From the NCBI GenBank assembly GCA_030630905.1, contig DAOVMB010000193.1, forward strand, positions 1 through 5,758: 5,758 bases of DNA, written 5' to 3'. Below the pieces are notes generated by a model. It saw only the letters and a program-made list of their open reading frames with translations. It had not been told where the DNA came from and searched no databases. Positions 1 to 5,758 of the stretch are shown one piece after another. Numbering within the stretch: position 1 is the first letter of the stretch; each line of letters opens with the position of its first letter. Source of the stretch: Sedimentisphaerales bacterium. Lineage in GTDB: Bacteria > Planctomycetota > Phycisphaerae > Sedimentisphaerales > Anaerobacaceae. A program made the position numbers and the translations under genes.

Positions 1-1284
1 GAATTTATCGGACAAAGGCATTTTCTTGGCCCCGATGGGCTGTTGACGAGGATGCTCGAGGCCGACAGGCTCATCAGTCTGATATTTTACGGCCCACCCG
101 GGGTCGGCAAGACGTCTCTGGCGGCGGTGATTGCGAATTATACGAAGGCCGAATTTCACTATCTTAGTGCCCCCGCGGCCAGCGTCAGGGATATTCGGCA
201 GATTATCGGACGTGCCCGTGACAGACTCGCAGTCGACGGAACGAGGACGGTGCTTTTTATCGATGAAATTCACCGCTTCAACCGTGCTCAGCAGGATGTC
301 CTGCTGGATGATGTCGAATCAGGGGTTTTGATTCTCATAGGTGCCACTACGGAAAATCCGTTTTTTTCGGTCAATTCGCCTTTGATTTCCCGCAGCACGG
401 TATTTCATTTTGAGCCGCTCAGCCAGGAAGACATTTTGAAATTGCTGAAGACGGCAATTGACGATGCCGAGCGAGGACTTGGTAAGTTTGATATCGAGGC
501 GGACCAGAAGGCACTGAAATTTCTGGCAGGTGTCAGCGACGGGGATGGCAGAAAGGCCATGACAGCCCTTGAGGTTGGTGTGTTATCGCAGGAGGCCCGA
601 AAGCCCGGTGCGAAAATAAAATTTAATCTGGAAGTTGCGAAGGAGTCGATACAACAGAAGACGATTGACTACGACGGCACGGGCGATACGCACTATGATT
701 TGGCAAGCGCCCTGCAGAAGAGCATGCGCGGTTCAGATCCCGATGCCACCGTTTATTGGCTCGCCCGGATGTTAGCGGGCGGTGAGGATACGCGTTTTAT
801 TGCCCGTCGGATAGCGATTTGTGCGGCGGAAGACGTGGGTAACGCCGATCCAATGGCAACCGTTTTGGCTGCCGCAGCCGTCCAGATATCTGAGTTTGTG
901 GGTCTGCCGGAAGCCCAATTGGCGCTGGCGCAGGCAGCGATATATATCGCCTGCGCCCCGAAGTCAAACGCTTCGGCTTCTGCTATTTGGCAGGCGATGG
1001 CCGACGTAAAACAGCAGCCGACCCAACGCGTGCCGGTACATTTGAAAGATAGTCATTATCCGGCTGCGAAAAAAGCCGGCTTTGGAGCTGATTACAAGTA
1101 CCCGCACAATAGTGAGGATGGCTTCGTGCCGCAGGAATATCTTCCGGCAGCAATGAAAAAGGAATATTACATGCCGAAAGAGCGCGGTTATGAAAAAAAA
1201 ATGAAGCGTTATTTACAAAAGCTCCAAACATTGATACAAAATAGTAAACCTGTCGAATACAGTGAAGTAAACAAGGATAGGTGA
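1..1284 (+). CDS. rarA: Replication-associated recombination protein A (RarA/MgsA), AAA+ ATPase, 5' end outside window
   Basis: RarA is a cytoplasmic homotetrameric AAA+ ATPase, related to clamp loaders, that acts at stalled replication forks. 427 residues are visible, counting base 1 as the first base of a codon. Seen: Walker A GPPGVGKT (31-38), Walker B VLFIDEIH (84-91), sensor 1 in GATTENP (114-120), a likely arginine finger in SRS (Arg131), sensor 2 in GDGRKAM (Arg184), then the hallmark MgsA C-terminal region with YDGTGDTHYDL, SMRGSDPDA, AEDVGNADP and ACAPKSNA. A TTG at base 43 could serve as a start, but the codons before it already read EFIGQRHFLGP, matching the conserved N-terminal (Y/F)(I/V)GQ-H-L segment of the family. 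The frame is therefore open to the window edge, and about 26 residues are missing judged against E. coli RarA from memory. It ends in TGA one base before the next ATG, so it heads or continues an operon. A run of nine A's lies near the 3' end (1193-1201). Confidence 0.96.
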   Translation, partial: EFIGQRHFLGPDGLLTRMLEADRLISLIFYGPPGVGKTSLAAVIANYTKAEFHYLSAPAASVRDIRQIIGRARDRLAVDGTRTVLFIDEIHRFNRAQQDVLLDDVESGVLILIGATTENPFFSVNSPLISRSTVFHFEPLSQEDILKLLKTAIDDAERGLGKFDIEADQKALKFLAGVSDGDGRKAMTALEVGVLSQEARKPGAKIKFNLEVAKESIQQKTIDYDGTGDTHYDLASALQKSMRGSDPDATVYWLARMLAGGEDTRFIARRIAICAAEDVGNADPMATVLAAAAVQISEFVGLPEAQLALAQAAIYIACAPKSNASASAIWQAMADVKQQPTQRVPVHLKDSHYPAAKKAGFGADYKYPHNSEDGFVPQEYLPAAMKKEYYMPKERGYEKKMKRYLQKLQTLIQNSKPVEYSEVNKDR

Positions 1285-1285
1285 T

Positions 1286-1867
1286 ATGGATAAGGCTGAG
1301 TTACGCCGCAAGTTAATGGATTGCCTGCTCGCTATACCCTCGGAGCAGAGGAATGAAAGAAGCCGAAAAGCATGTCGGAATTTGGTCTCGACAGCAGAAT
1401 TTCAAGGTGCATCAACGATAATGATGTTCCTGTCCCTTTCGCACGAAGTGGACACTTCCGAGGCCATACTTCACGCTTGGCAGCTCGGCAAGGCCGTTGC
1501 GGTACCGAAGATTTCCTGGCAGCAAAGACATATGATACCAGTTCAGATAAACTCGCTGGAAACAGGTTTTTCGACCGGCGCCTCCGGTCTGCGAAATCCG
1601 ATATCGGGTTTGCCGGTCCCGTTCGGAGAGATTGATCTGGTTGTTACGCCGGCTTTAGGATTCGATAAAAAGGGCAATCGGCTCGGCAGGGGCGGTTCTT
1701 ACTACGACAGGTTTTTCGCCAACGAAGAACTTAAGGCTGCCAGATGCGGCTTTGGATTTACAGAGCAGATTATCGAGTCAATACCGGTTATGGAGCACGA
1801 TGAACCGGTCGATATTATAGTAACCGATGAAGAAATAATTTATTTCGATAATCAGAAAGGAGTTTAA
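1286..1867 (+). CDS. 5-formyltetrahydrofolate cyclo-ligase (5,10-methenyltetrahydrofolate synthetase)
   Basis: This cytoplasmic enzyme uses ATP to convert 5-formyltetrahydrofolate into 5,10-methenyltetrahydrofolate, returning an inert folate to one-carbon metabolism. At 193 residues it has the usual family length. Seen: the N-terminal KAELRRKL helix (3-10) typical of the family's ATP/phosphate-contacting start, MMFLSLSHEVDT (46-57), IDLVVTPALGFDKKGNRLGRGGSYYDRF (split here as the conserved glycine-rich loop LGRGGSYYDRF at 133-143 preceded by the IDLVVTPALGFD strand at 116-127), and the closing HDEPVDIIVTD (171-181). The loop has Ser where many homologues have a third Gly; this is probably neutral. 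The ATG start is supported by AAGGA at 1273-1277, eight bases upstream, inside the rarA 3' end. One base separates it from rarA and one from the transpeptidase gene, so translation is likely coupled. The symbol varies between organisms (ygfA, fau, mthfs), so none is given. Confidence 0.93.
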   Translation: MDKAELRRKLMDCLLAIPSEQRNERSRKACRNLVSTAEFQGASTIMMFLSLSHEVDTSEAILHAWQLGKAVAVPKISWQQRHMIPVQINSLETGFSTGASGLRNPISGLPVPFGEIDLVVTPALGFDKKGNRLGRGGSYYDRFFANEELKAARCGFGFTEQIIESIPVMEHDEPVDIIVTDEEIIYFDNQKGV

Positions 1868-1868
1868 G

Positions 1869-2969
1869 ATGGCCCGTCATCCTTTTGGCCCGCGAGCCGG
1901 GCGAAAAACCCGAAACCGGACTTATACTATTCTTCTGGCCGTGCTCGTTATTGGTGTGGCAATTGCTTTTTATTACGGCCCTTTCGGCAAGAATGAGGCC
2001 GATACTATTGATATGACCCCCACAGGCGATACGAATACCGATACTATGTCGCCCGATGAATCCAGGACACCTTATGAACCAGAGGTTCCCGAAGAATCCG
2101 AGCAGAACGAATTGACTGCTGCTGTGCCACCGGTGGAGGTGCGGACGGAACCGGAATTGCCGGTAATTGCACCGGAACCGGCACCCGGACCAACCGTCGA
2201 GCCTAATCCTGAGGCCGCCGCACTAATCGCCGAAGCTACGGCACTAATTAGCAAAAAGCCCGTCAAGATTATAGAAGCACGTGACAGGTTGAACCAGACG
2301 CTGCGAATGCCAATGAGTCCCCAGCAGCGTTCTTCCGTGAAGAACCAGCTCTCCGAGCTATCCAATCAATGGTTGTTCAGCAGAACAGTCTTGCCTGATG
2401 ATCCGCTTTGTGAGAGTTATCTTGTCGGACGGGGCGATTTGCTTGAGACAATCGGCAAACGATACAAGGTGCCCTATGAGATTCTCATGAGGATTAACAA
2501 TATCAGCCGCCCGGAGACCCTGCAGGCGGGATCGACAATAAAAGTTGTCAACGGTCCATTCCACGTGAAGGTATCTCGTTCGGCCTTCAGGATGGATGTG
2601 TATCTCCAGAACACTTACGTTCAGAGCTTCACTGTCGGCCTGGGCATGCCCGGCAGGGACACACCGAAAGGACTGTGGCGCGTCAGGCCGGATGGAAAAG
2701 CTTACGCGACCTCATGGCGGGATCCGGATACGGGAAAAGTCTATCAGCCGGAGGACCCAGATTATCCCCTGGGCTCGAGATGGATAGGGCTCGAAGGTCT
2801 CACAGGGGAAGCCAAAGGCAGGGACGGCTTTGGTATTCACGGCACTAAAGAGCCGGAACAAATCGGCTCTGCGAGTTCACGAGGATGCATCCGCATGCAC
2901 AACGGCAACGTTATATTGATCTATAACATGCTGTACCCAAGTCTTTCGCAGGTGGAAATCGTTGACTAA
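1869..2969 (+). CDS. Membrane-anchored LysM and L,D-transpeptidase (YkuD) protein
   Basis: This is predicted to be an envelope enzyme that cross-links peptidoglycan stem peptides (3-3 links) or attaches proteins to them by an active-site cysteine. Order of parts in 366 residues: a basic N-terminus (Arg9-Arg17); one membrane segment at about 19-36 (YTILLAVLVIGVAIAFYY) with no clear signal peptidase site, so probably an anchor; an acidic, Pro/Glu/Thr-rich linker (about 42-114); a helical-looking segment (about 115-172); a LysM domain (about 184-227, YLVGRGDLLETIGKRYKVP onward) that would bind glycan; and the YkuD catalytic domain (231-366). The catalytic signature is intact: HGT (324-326) and SSRGCIRM (336-343) with nucleophile Cys340. 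The start is well supported by AAAGGAG at 1856-1862, six bases before the ATG. It follows the cyclo-ligase by one base and is the last gene of the cluster. The physiological acceptor cannot be told from sequence. Confidence 0.94.
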   Translation: MARHPFGPRAGRKTRNRTYTILLAVLVIGVAIAFYYGPFGKNEADTIDMTPTGDTNTDTMSPDESRTPYEPEVPEESEQNELTAAVPPVEVRTEPELPVIAPEPAPGPTVEPNPEAAALIAEATALISKKPVKIIEARDRLNQTLRMPMSPQQRSSVKNQLSELSNQWLFSRTVLPDDPLCESYLVGRGDLLETIGKRYKVPYEILMRINNISRPETLQAGSTIKVVNGPFHVKVSRSAFRMDVYLQNTYVQSFTVGLGMPGRDTPKGLWRVRPDGKAYATSWRDPDTGKVYQPEDPDYPLGSRWIGLEGLTGEAKGRDGFGIHGTKEPEQIGSASSRGCIRMHNGNVILIYNMLYPSLSQVEIVD

Positions 2970-3154
2970 GATTCTTTATTGCGCCTACTTTTCCGATAGA
3001 GCGCGTATCTGAACCTGGTCGTCGGATCAAGATAGTAAATCCCTCCGCACTGCAGGAAATCGCTGACCGTCCAGCCAAATTTCATTGCAAAATCGGCCAA
3101 GTGCAGATAACCTACGTACAGATTTTCAAGCGTGGTCAGGCTGTAGTGAGCCAA
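2966..3154 (-). CDS. Doubtful small aromatic-rich protein or 3' remnant of a gene
   Basis: I do not recognise this frame. It would encode 62 residues from a TTG at 3154, or up to 68 if reading is taken back to the in-frame stop at 3173-3175. It looks more protein-like than a random frame: 12 of 62 residues are aromatic (7 Tyr, 4 Phe, 1 Trp), an amphipathic-looking first half (LENLYVGYLHLADFAMKFGW, 9-28) is followed by CGGIYYLDP (36-44) and a basic tail (RKSRRNK), and 35 of 61 sense codons after the start end in G or C. Its TAG (2966-2968) overlaps the transpeptidase TAA (2967-2969), a normal tail-to-tail layout for real genes. Against it: no ATG near the start, no Shine-Dalgarno sequence before the TTG, short length. 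It could be a true small gene, a 5'-truncated relic left when the downstream GH2/sulfatase locus was joined here, or chance. Confidence 0.35.
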   Translation of the reverse strand: MAHYSLTTLENLYVGYLHLADFAMKFGWTVSDFLQCGGIYYLDPTTRFRYALYRKSRRNKES

Positions 3155-3180
3155 TTGTTCGCTGAATTTCAGCTATTCGA

Positions 3181-3198
3181 AAGGAAATGTAAGAAATG
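3181..3198 (+). promoter_or_regulatory. Ribosome binding site and start of the GH2 gene, with an in-frame ATG-TAA just upstream
   Basis: AAGGA (3181-3185) lies ten bases before the ATG at 3196 and is the only good Shine-Dalgarno match. Between them sits ATGTAA (3187-3192), in the same frame as the GH2 gene: the TAA at 3190 closes the frame upstream, so translation cannot start earlier. The next in-frame ATG is codon 43 (3322), beyond the signal peptide, so 3196 is the right start. Confidence 0.7.
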
Positions 3199-5490
3199 GA
3201 TTCAAATCACGTCGAAAAAGGGTCTTTTCAAAACATTAAATGGTTATCAGTCTCGCTGTGTGCGGTTTTATTCCTCTGCTCATCCATATACGCAAAATGG
3301 CAGCCGGCCAAAGGTCCGCTGATGACACGATGGGCCAGGCGGATCTCACCGAAAAACGCCCACCGTGAATATCCTCGGCCGCAAATGGTTCGCAAGAGCT
3401 GGCAGAACCTCAATGGGCTTTGGGATTACGCCATAGTACACAAGAGCCAACAGCAGCCGGATGCGTTCGATGGACGAATTCTTGTGCCGTTTCCAGTCGA
3501 GTCGGCTTTGTCGGGCGTGATGAAGCCGGTCGGCGAGGAGAGTCGTCTGTGGTATCGGCGGACGTTTCGCATCCCCCGGACGTGGAAGGGTCGATGCGTG
3601 CTGCTGCACTTCGGAGCGGTGGACTTCGATACAACGGTGTGGGTCAATGGCACGCAGGTCGGAACGCACAAAGGCGGCTACGACCCCTTCTCTTTCAATA
3701 TCACCAATGCGCTGAAGAAAACCGGAGAGCAGGAAATTGTCGTCAGTGTTTGGGACCCGACTAACGCCGGCACCCAGCCGCGGGGCAAGCAGGTCAGCAA
3801 GCCACAAAGAATCTGGTACACCGCGGTGACGGGAATCTGGCAGACCGCCTGGCTGGAACCGGTACCTGAGGCATACATCAAGTCTATCAAGATAGTTCCT
3901 GATATTGACAGCAAATCTGTACGTATCACTGCCGATTGTCCCGACCCAGCCGGCTACAGCGTTGAAGTCGAGGCAAAGGATGGGTGGTTCACGAAAGCCG
4001 AAAACAAAGGCAACGCCGGTGAGGAAATTGTCTTAAACATAAAAAAGCCAAAGCTCTGGTCGCCTGATTCGCCGTTTCTGTACGACCTGAAGGTGACTCT
4101 CAAGGACGGTAAAGGAAAAAAGGTCGATACGGTGGGCAGCTACTTCGGCATGAGAAAAATCGAAGTCAGAAAGGACAAAGAAGGCATCAATCGCCTGTTC
4201 CTCAATAATGAGTCGCTGTTCCAGTTCGGCCCGCTGGACCAGGGCTGGTGGCCCGATGGGCTGTACACCGCCCCGTCGGACGCCGCCCTGTGCTACGATA
4301 TAGAGGTCCTGAAAAAGCTGGGTTGCAATATGCTGCGAAAGCATGTCAAGATTGAGCCGACACGGCTGTACTACTGGTGCGATAAATTGGGGCTGATGGT
4401 CTGGCAGGATATGCCCAGCGGCGACAAGTATATCGGCGGCAACGATCCGGACATCGAACGTTCGCCTGAATCCGCCCGGCAGTTCGAGGCGGAGTTAAAG
4501 GCAATGATAACCACCTTTTACAATCATCCGAGCATAATCATGTGGGTCCCCTACAACGAAGGTTGGGGACAGTGGGACACACCGCGGATTGTCGATATGA
4601 TTAAGAAGCTCGATCCAACCCGGCTGGTTAATAACACCAGCGGCTGGTCCGATCGCGGTGTCGGTGACGTACGCGATATTCACAGCTATCCCGGCCCGGC
4701 TATCCCACCGATCGAGGAAACCCGTGCCGCGGTGCTCGGCGAGTTCGGTGGGCTTGGTCTGCCGGTAAAAGGGCATACATGGCAGGATGAAAAGAACTGG
4801 GGCTACCGTAGCTATGAGACTCGCGAGGAGCTGACCGATGCGTACGTGGCGCTGATTGATAATCTGCGCTCGCTCATCGGCGACGGCCTGTGTGCCGCAG
4901 TCTATACGCAGACGACCGACGTGGAGATCGAGATTAACGGGTGGATGACCTACGACCGGGCGATGATTAAGATGGACGCGAAAAAGGCCGCCGCGGCCAA
5001 CAAGCGTTTATATCTGCCGGCACCCGTCCTCAAGACGATTGTCCCAACCTCGCAGGAGCAGCCTCAGAGCTGGCGCTTTACGACGAGCCAACCGGGCGAC
5101 GGCTGGCAACAGGCCGATTTCGACGATTCAAGCTGGCAGAAAGGCCAAGGTGGTTTCGGCACCAAAGGAACACCCGGCACGATTGTGCGCACCGAGTGGA
5201 ATAACTCGGACATCTGGGTGCGCCGAACGTTCGAGCTGGAGGATACCAAACTCAGCCGGCCACAGCTTTCGATCCATCACGATGAAGACGCCGAGATCTA
5301 CATTAACGGCCAGCTTATTGCCAAGCTGGAAGGCTACACTTCAAGCTACGTCCGAGTGACACTGGACGAAAAGGCGCAGAAGGCTTTGAAAATCGGCAAA
5401 AACTGCATAGCCATCCACTGCCACCAAACCTCCGGCGGCCAGTACATCGACGCCGGCCTCGTCGACGTGATAGAGCAGCAGGGCAAATAA
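3196..5490 (+). CDS. Exported glycoside hydrolase family 2 enzyme with extra C-terminal jelly-roll-like domain
   Basis: GH2 enzymes are retaining exo-hydrolases of beta-linked sugars (beta-galactosidase, beta-glucuronidase, beta-mannosidase and others). The 764 residues begin with a Sec-type signal peptide: Lys8/Lys15, hydrophobic 17-29, likely cut after Ala33 (SIYA-KW). Then come the GH2 sugar-binding jelly roll (about 60-221, with WQNLNGLWDYA at 69-79, LWYRRTF at 118-124, FDTTVWVNG at 144-152 and GIWQTAWLEP at 213-222), an immunoglobulin-like domain (about 223-320, LWSPDSPFLYDLKV), and a TIM barrel (about 321-606). Both catalytic carboxylates are visible: acid/base Glu455 in NHPSIIMWVPYNEGWG (443-458) and nucleophile Glu516 in VLGEFGG (513-519). 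LRKHVKIEPTRLYYWCDKLG (380-399) and TQTTDVE (571-577) are also typical. Residues about 614-760 form a further beta-rich domain (FDDSSW, DIWVRRTFEL, HHDEDAEIYINGQ, GGQYIDAGL) that looks like a galactose-binding-type fold. The substrate is not predictable. The sulfatase gene follows within 32 bases. Confidence 0.93.
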   Translation: MDSNHVEKGSFQNIKWLSVSLCAVLFLCSSIYAKWQPAKGPLMTRWARRISPKNAHREYPRPQMVRKSWQNLNGLWDYAIVHKSQQQPDAFDGRILVPFPVESALSGVMKPVGEESRLWYRRTFRIPRTWKGRCVLLHFGAVDFDTTVWVNGTQVGTHKGGYDPFSFNITNALKKTGEQEIVVSVWDPTNAGTQPRGKQVSKPQRIWYTAVTGIWQTAWLEPVPEAYIKSIKIVPDIDSKSVRITADCPDPAGYSVEVEAKDGWFTKAENKGNAGEEIVLNIKKPKLWSPDSPFLYDLKVTLKDGKGKKVDTVGSYFGMRKIEVRKDKEGINRLFLNNESLFQFGPLDQGWWPDGLYTAPSDAALCYDIEVLKKLGCNMLRKHVKIEPTRLYYWCDKLGLMVWQDMPSGDKYIGGNDPDIERSPESARQFEAELKAMITTFYNHPSIIMWVPYNEGWGQWDTPRIVDMIKKLDPTRLVNNTSGWSDRGVGDVRDIHSYPGPAIPPIEETRAAVLGEFGGLGLPVKGHTWQDEKNWGYRSYETREELTDAYVALIDNLRSLIGDGLCAAVYTQTTDVEIEINGWMTYDRAMIKMDAKKAAAANKRLYLPAPVLKTIVPTSQEQPQSWRFTTSQPGDGWQQADFDDSSWQKGQGGFGTKGTPGTIVRTEWNNSDIWVRRTFELEDTKLSRPQLSIHHDEDAEIYINGQLIAKLEGYTSSYVRVTLDEKAQKALKIGKNCIAIHCHQTSGGQYIDAGLVDVIEQQGK

Positions 5491-5511
5491 ACAACACACG
5501 GAGTTACGTTC

Positions 5512-5525
5512 GGGGTGGCAATATG
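5512..5525 (+). promoter_or_regulatory. Weak ribosome binding site of the sulfatase gene
   Basis: GGGGTGG (5512-5518) lies four bases before the ATG at 5523. It is a poor match and rather close; a better-looking CGGAG (5499-5503) is 19 bases away, which is too far. The start is still preferred because the twin-arginine signal begins at residue 3, leaving no room for a later start. Translation may depend partly on ribosomes finishing the GH2 gene 32 bases upstream. Confidence 0.4.
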
Positions 5526-5758
5526 AATCGACGGGAATTTGTGAAGTTCGTCGCTGCCGGGGCGGCGGCATTATTAGATCATGGGCCGGCCGGAGCTCGT
5601 TCAAGGGCGGCAGACAAGCCCAACATCATTTTGATAATGGCCGACGATCTGGGATACGGTGACCTCGGAAGCTACGGCAACCGCGAGATTCTCACGCCCC
5701 AACTAGATCGACTCGCGCTTCGGGGAGCGCGGTTCAGCGACTTTCACACCAGCGGTGC
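5523..5758 (+). CDS. Exported sulfatase (alkaline phosphatase superfamily), 3' end outside window
   Basis: Sulfatases of this type hydrolyse sulfate esters from sugars using a formylglycine made from an active-site Cys or Ser. Only the first 78 codons are present. Seen: a Tat-type signal peptide, NRREFVKF (2-9) followed by a short hydrophobic stretch (AAGAAALL, 11-18) and a possible cut near SRA-AD (28-31); then the classic N-terminal strand and metal site KPNIILIMADDLGYGDLG (32-49), with Asp41-Asp42 as calcium ligands; then ILTPQLDRLALRGARFSDFHTSG (the segment 56-78, key residues TP at 58-59 and LDRLA at 61-65). The formylglycine motif (C/S-x-P-S-R) should lie within the next few codons, just past the window end, so whether it is the Cys or Ser type cannot be seen. 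Position directly behind a secreted GH2 suggests joint attack on a sulfated glycan. The hydrophobic core of the signal is short and interrupted by Asp19-His20, so export by Tat is likely but not certain. Confidence 0.92.
   Translation, partial: MNRREFVKFVAAGAAALLDHGPAGARSRAADKPNIILIMADDLGYGDLGSYGNREILTPQLDRLALRGARFSDFHTSG

Noticed and set aside
31..43. A 13-base exact repeat CCCGATGGGCTGT also at 4252-4264
   Set aside because: Both copies encode Pro-Asp-Gly-Leu inside unrelated conserved genes; coincidental codon identity is the simplest explanation.
43..45. TTG at 43 as the start of rarA
   Set aside because: The same frame is open to base 1 and encodes the conserved GQ-H-L-GP segment of RarA before the TTG, so the gene starts upstream of the window.
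2072..2365. A 97-codon - strand frame opposite the transpeptidase linker
   Set aside because: Its Ser/Gly/Thr-rich product is the antisense image of the Pro/Glu-rich linker; no sign of independent coding.
2970..3060. Intrinsic terminator after the transpeptidase gene
   Set aside because: Only a short GATA/TATC pairing near 2995-3010 is visible, with no GC-rich stem and no following T-run.
3085..3113. TTGCAA followed by GATAACCT as a promoter for the GH2 gene
   Set aside because: The -10 match is poor and the spacing is not optimal (about 15-17 depending on the register), so it is no better than chance.
3259..3282. Cys22 and Cys28 in the GH2 signal peptide as a lipoprotein site
   Set aside because: The residues before each Cys (VSL-C and LFL-C) lack the small residue needed at -1 of a lipobox; the SIYA-KW site fits ordinary signal peptidase better.
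3346..3807. A 153-codon open frame on the - strand inside the GH2 gene
   Set aside because: It lies entirely opposite strongly conserved GH2 jelly-roll sequence, has no recognisable motif, and is matched by other shadow frames in the same stretch; it comes from codon bias of the real gene.
5341..5604. An 87-codon - strand frame spanning the GH2 end and sulfatase start
   Set aside because: It crosses the intergenic space and runs antisense to two well-supported genes, with no recognisable motif.

Overview
The window carries five protein genes that can be identified on the + strand and one doubtful small reading frame on the - strand. I see no rRNA, tRNA, CRISPR array, insertion sequence or phage gene. 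The content (a membrane-anchored LysM/L,D-transpeptidase, a secreted family 2 glycoside hydrolase, and a Tat-type sulfatase directly behind it, at moderate G+C) suggests an environmental polysaccharide-degrading bacterium. Planctomycetota, class Phycisphaerae, is the best guess; Lentisphaerota or Kiritimatiellota are possible alternatives. This is inference from gene content, as there is no phylogenetic marker here beyond RarA.

Region 1 (1-2969) is a very compact housekeeping cluster: rarA (AAA+ ATPase of replication-fork maintenance, 5' end cut off by the window), a 5-formyltetrahydrofolate cyclo-ligase, and a LysM-L,D-transpeptidase. Exactly one base separates each stop codon from the next ATG, so the three are almost certainly co-transcribed. 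They serve different processes (DNA repair, folate salvage, cell wall), so the operon looks like a housekeeping grouping and not a pathway.

Region 2 (2970-3195) is a 226-base gap. Most of it is taken up by a protein-like - strand reading frame (2966-3154) whose stop codon overlaps the transpeptidase stop tail to tail. It has no ATG and no clear ribosome binding site, so it may be a small unknown gene or the 3' remnant of a longer one. The upstream signals of the next gene must also lie here.

Region 3 (3196-5758) is a carbohydrate-degradation locus: a complete exported GH2 enzyme with both catalytic glutamates and an extra C-terminal jelly-roll-like domain, followed 32 bases later by the first 78 codons of an exported sulfatase that runs off the window. 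The pair probably acts on a sulfated glycan, the sulfatase removing sulfate and the GH2 a beta-linked sugar; the substrate cannot be read from the sequence.

No clearly undescribed system is present. The items most worth a second look are the - strand frame at 2966-3154, the uncharacterised C-terminal domain of the GH2, and the helical segment in front of LysM in the transpeptidase.
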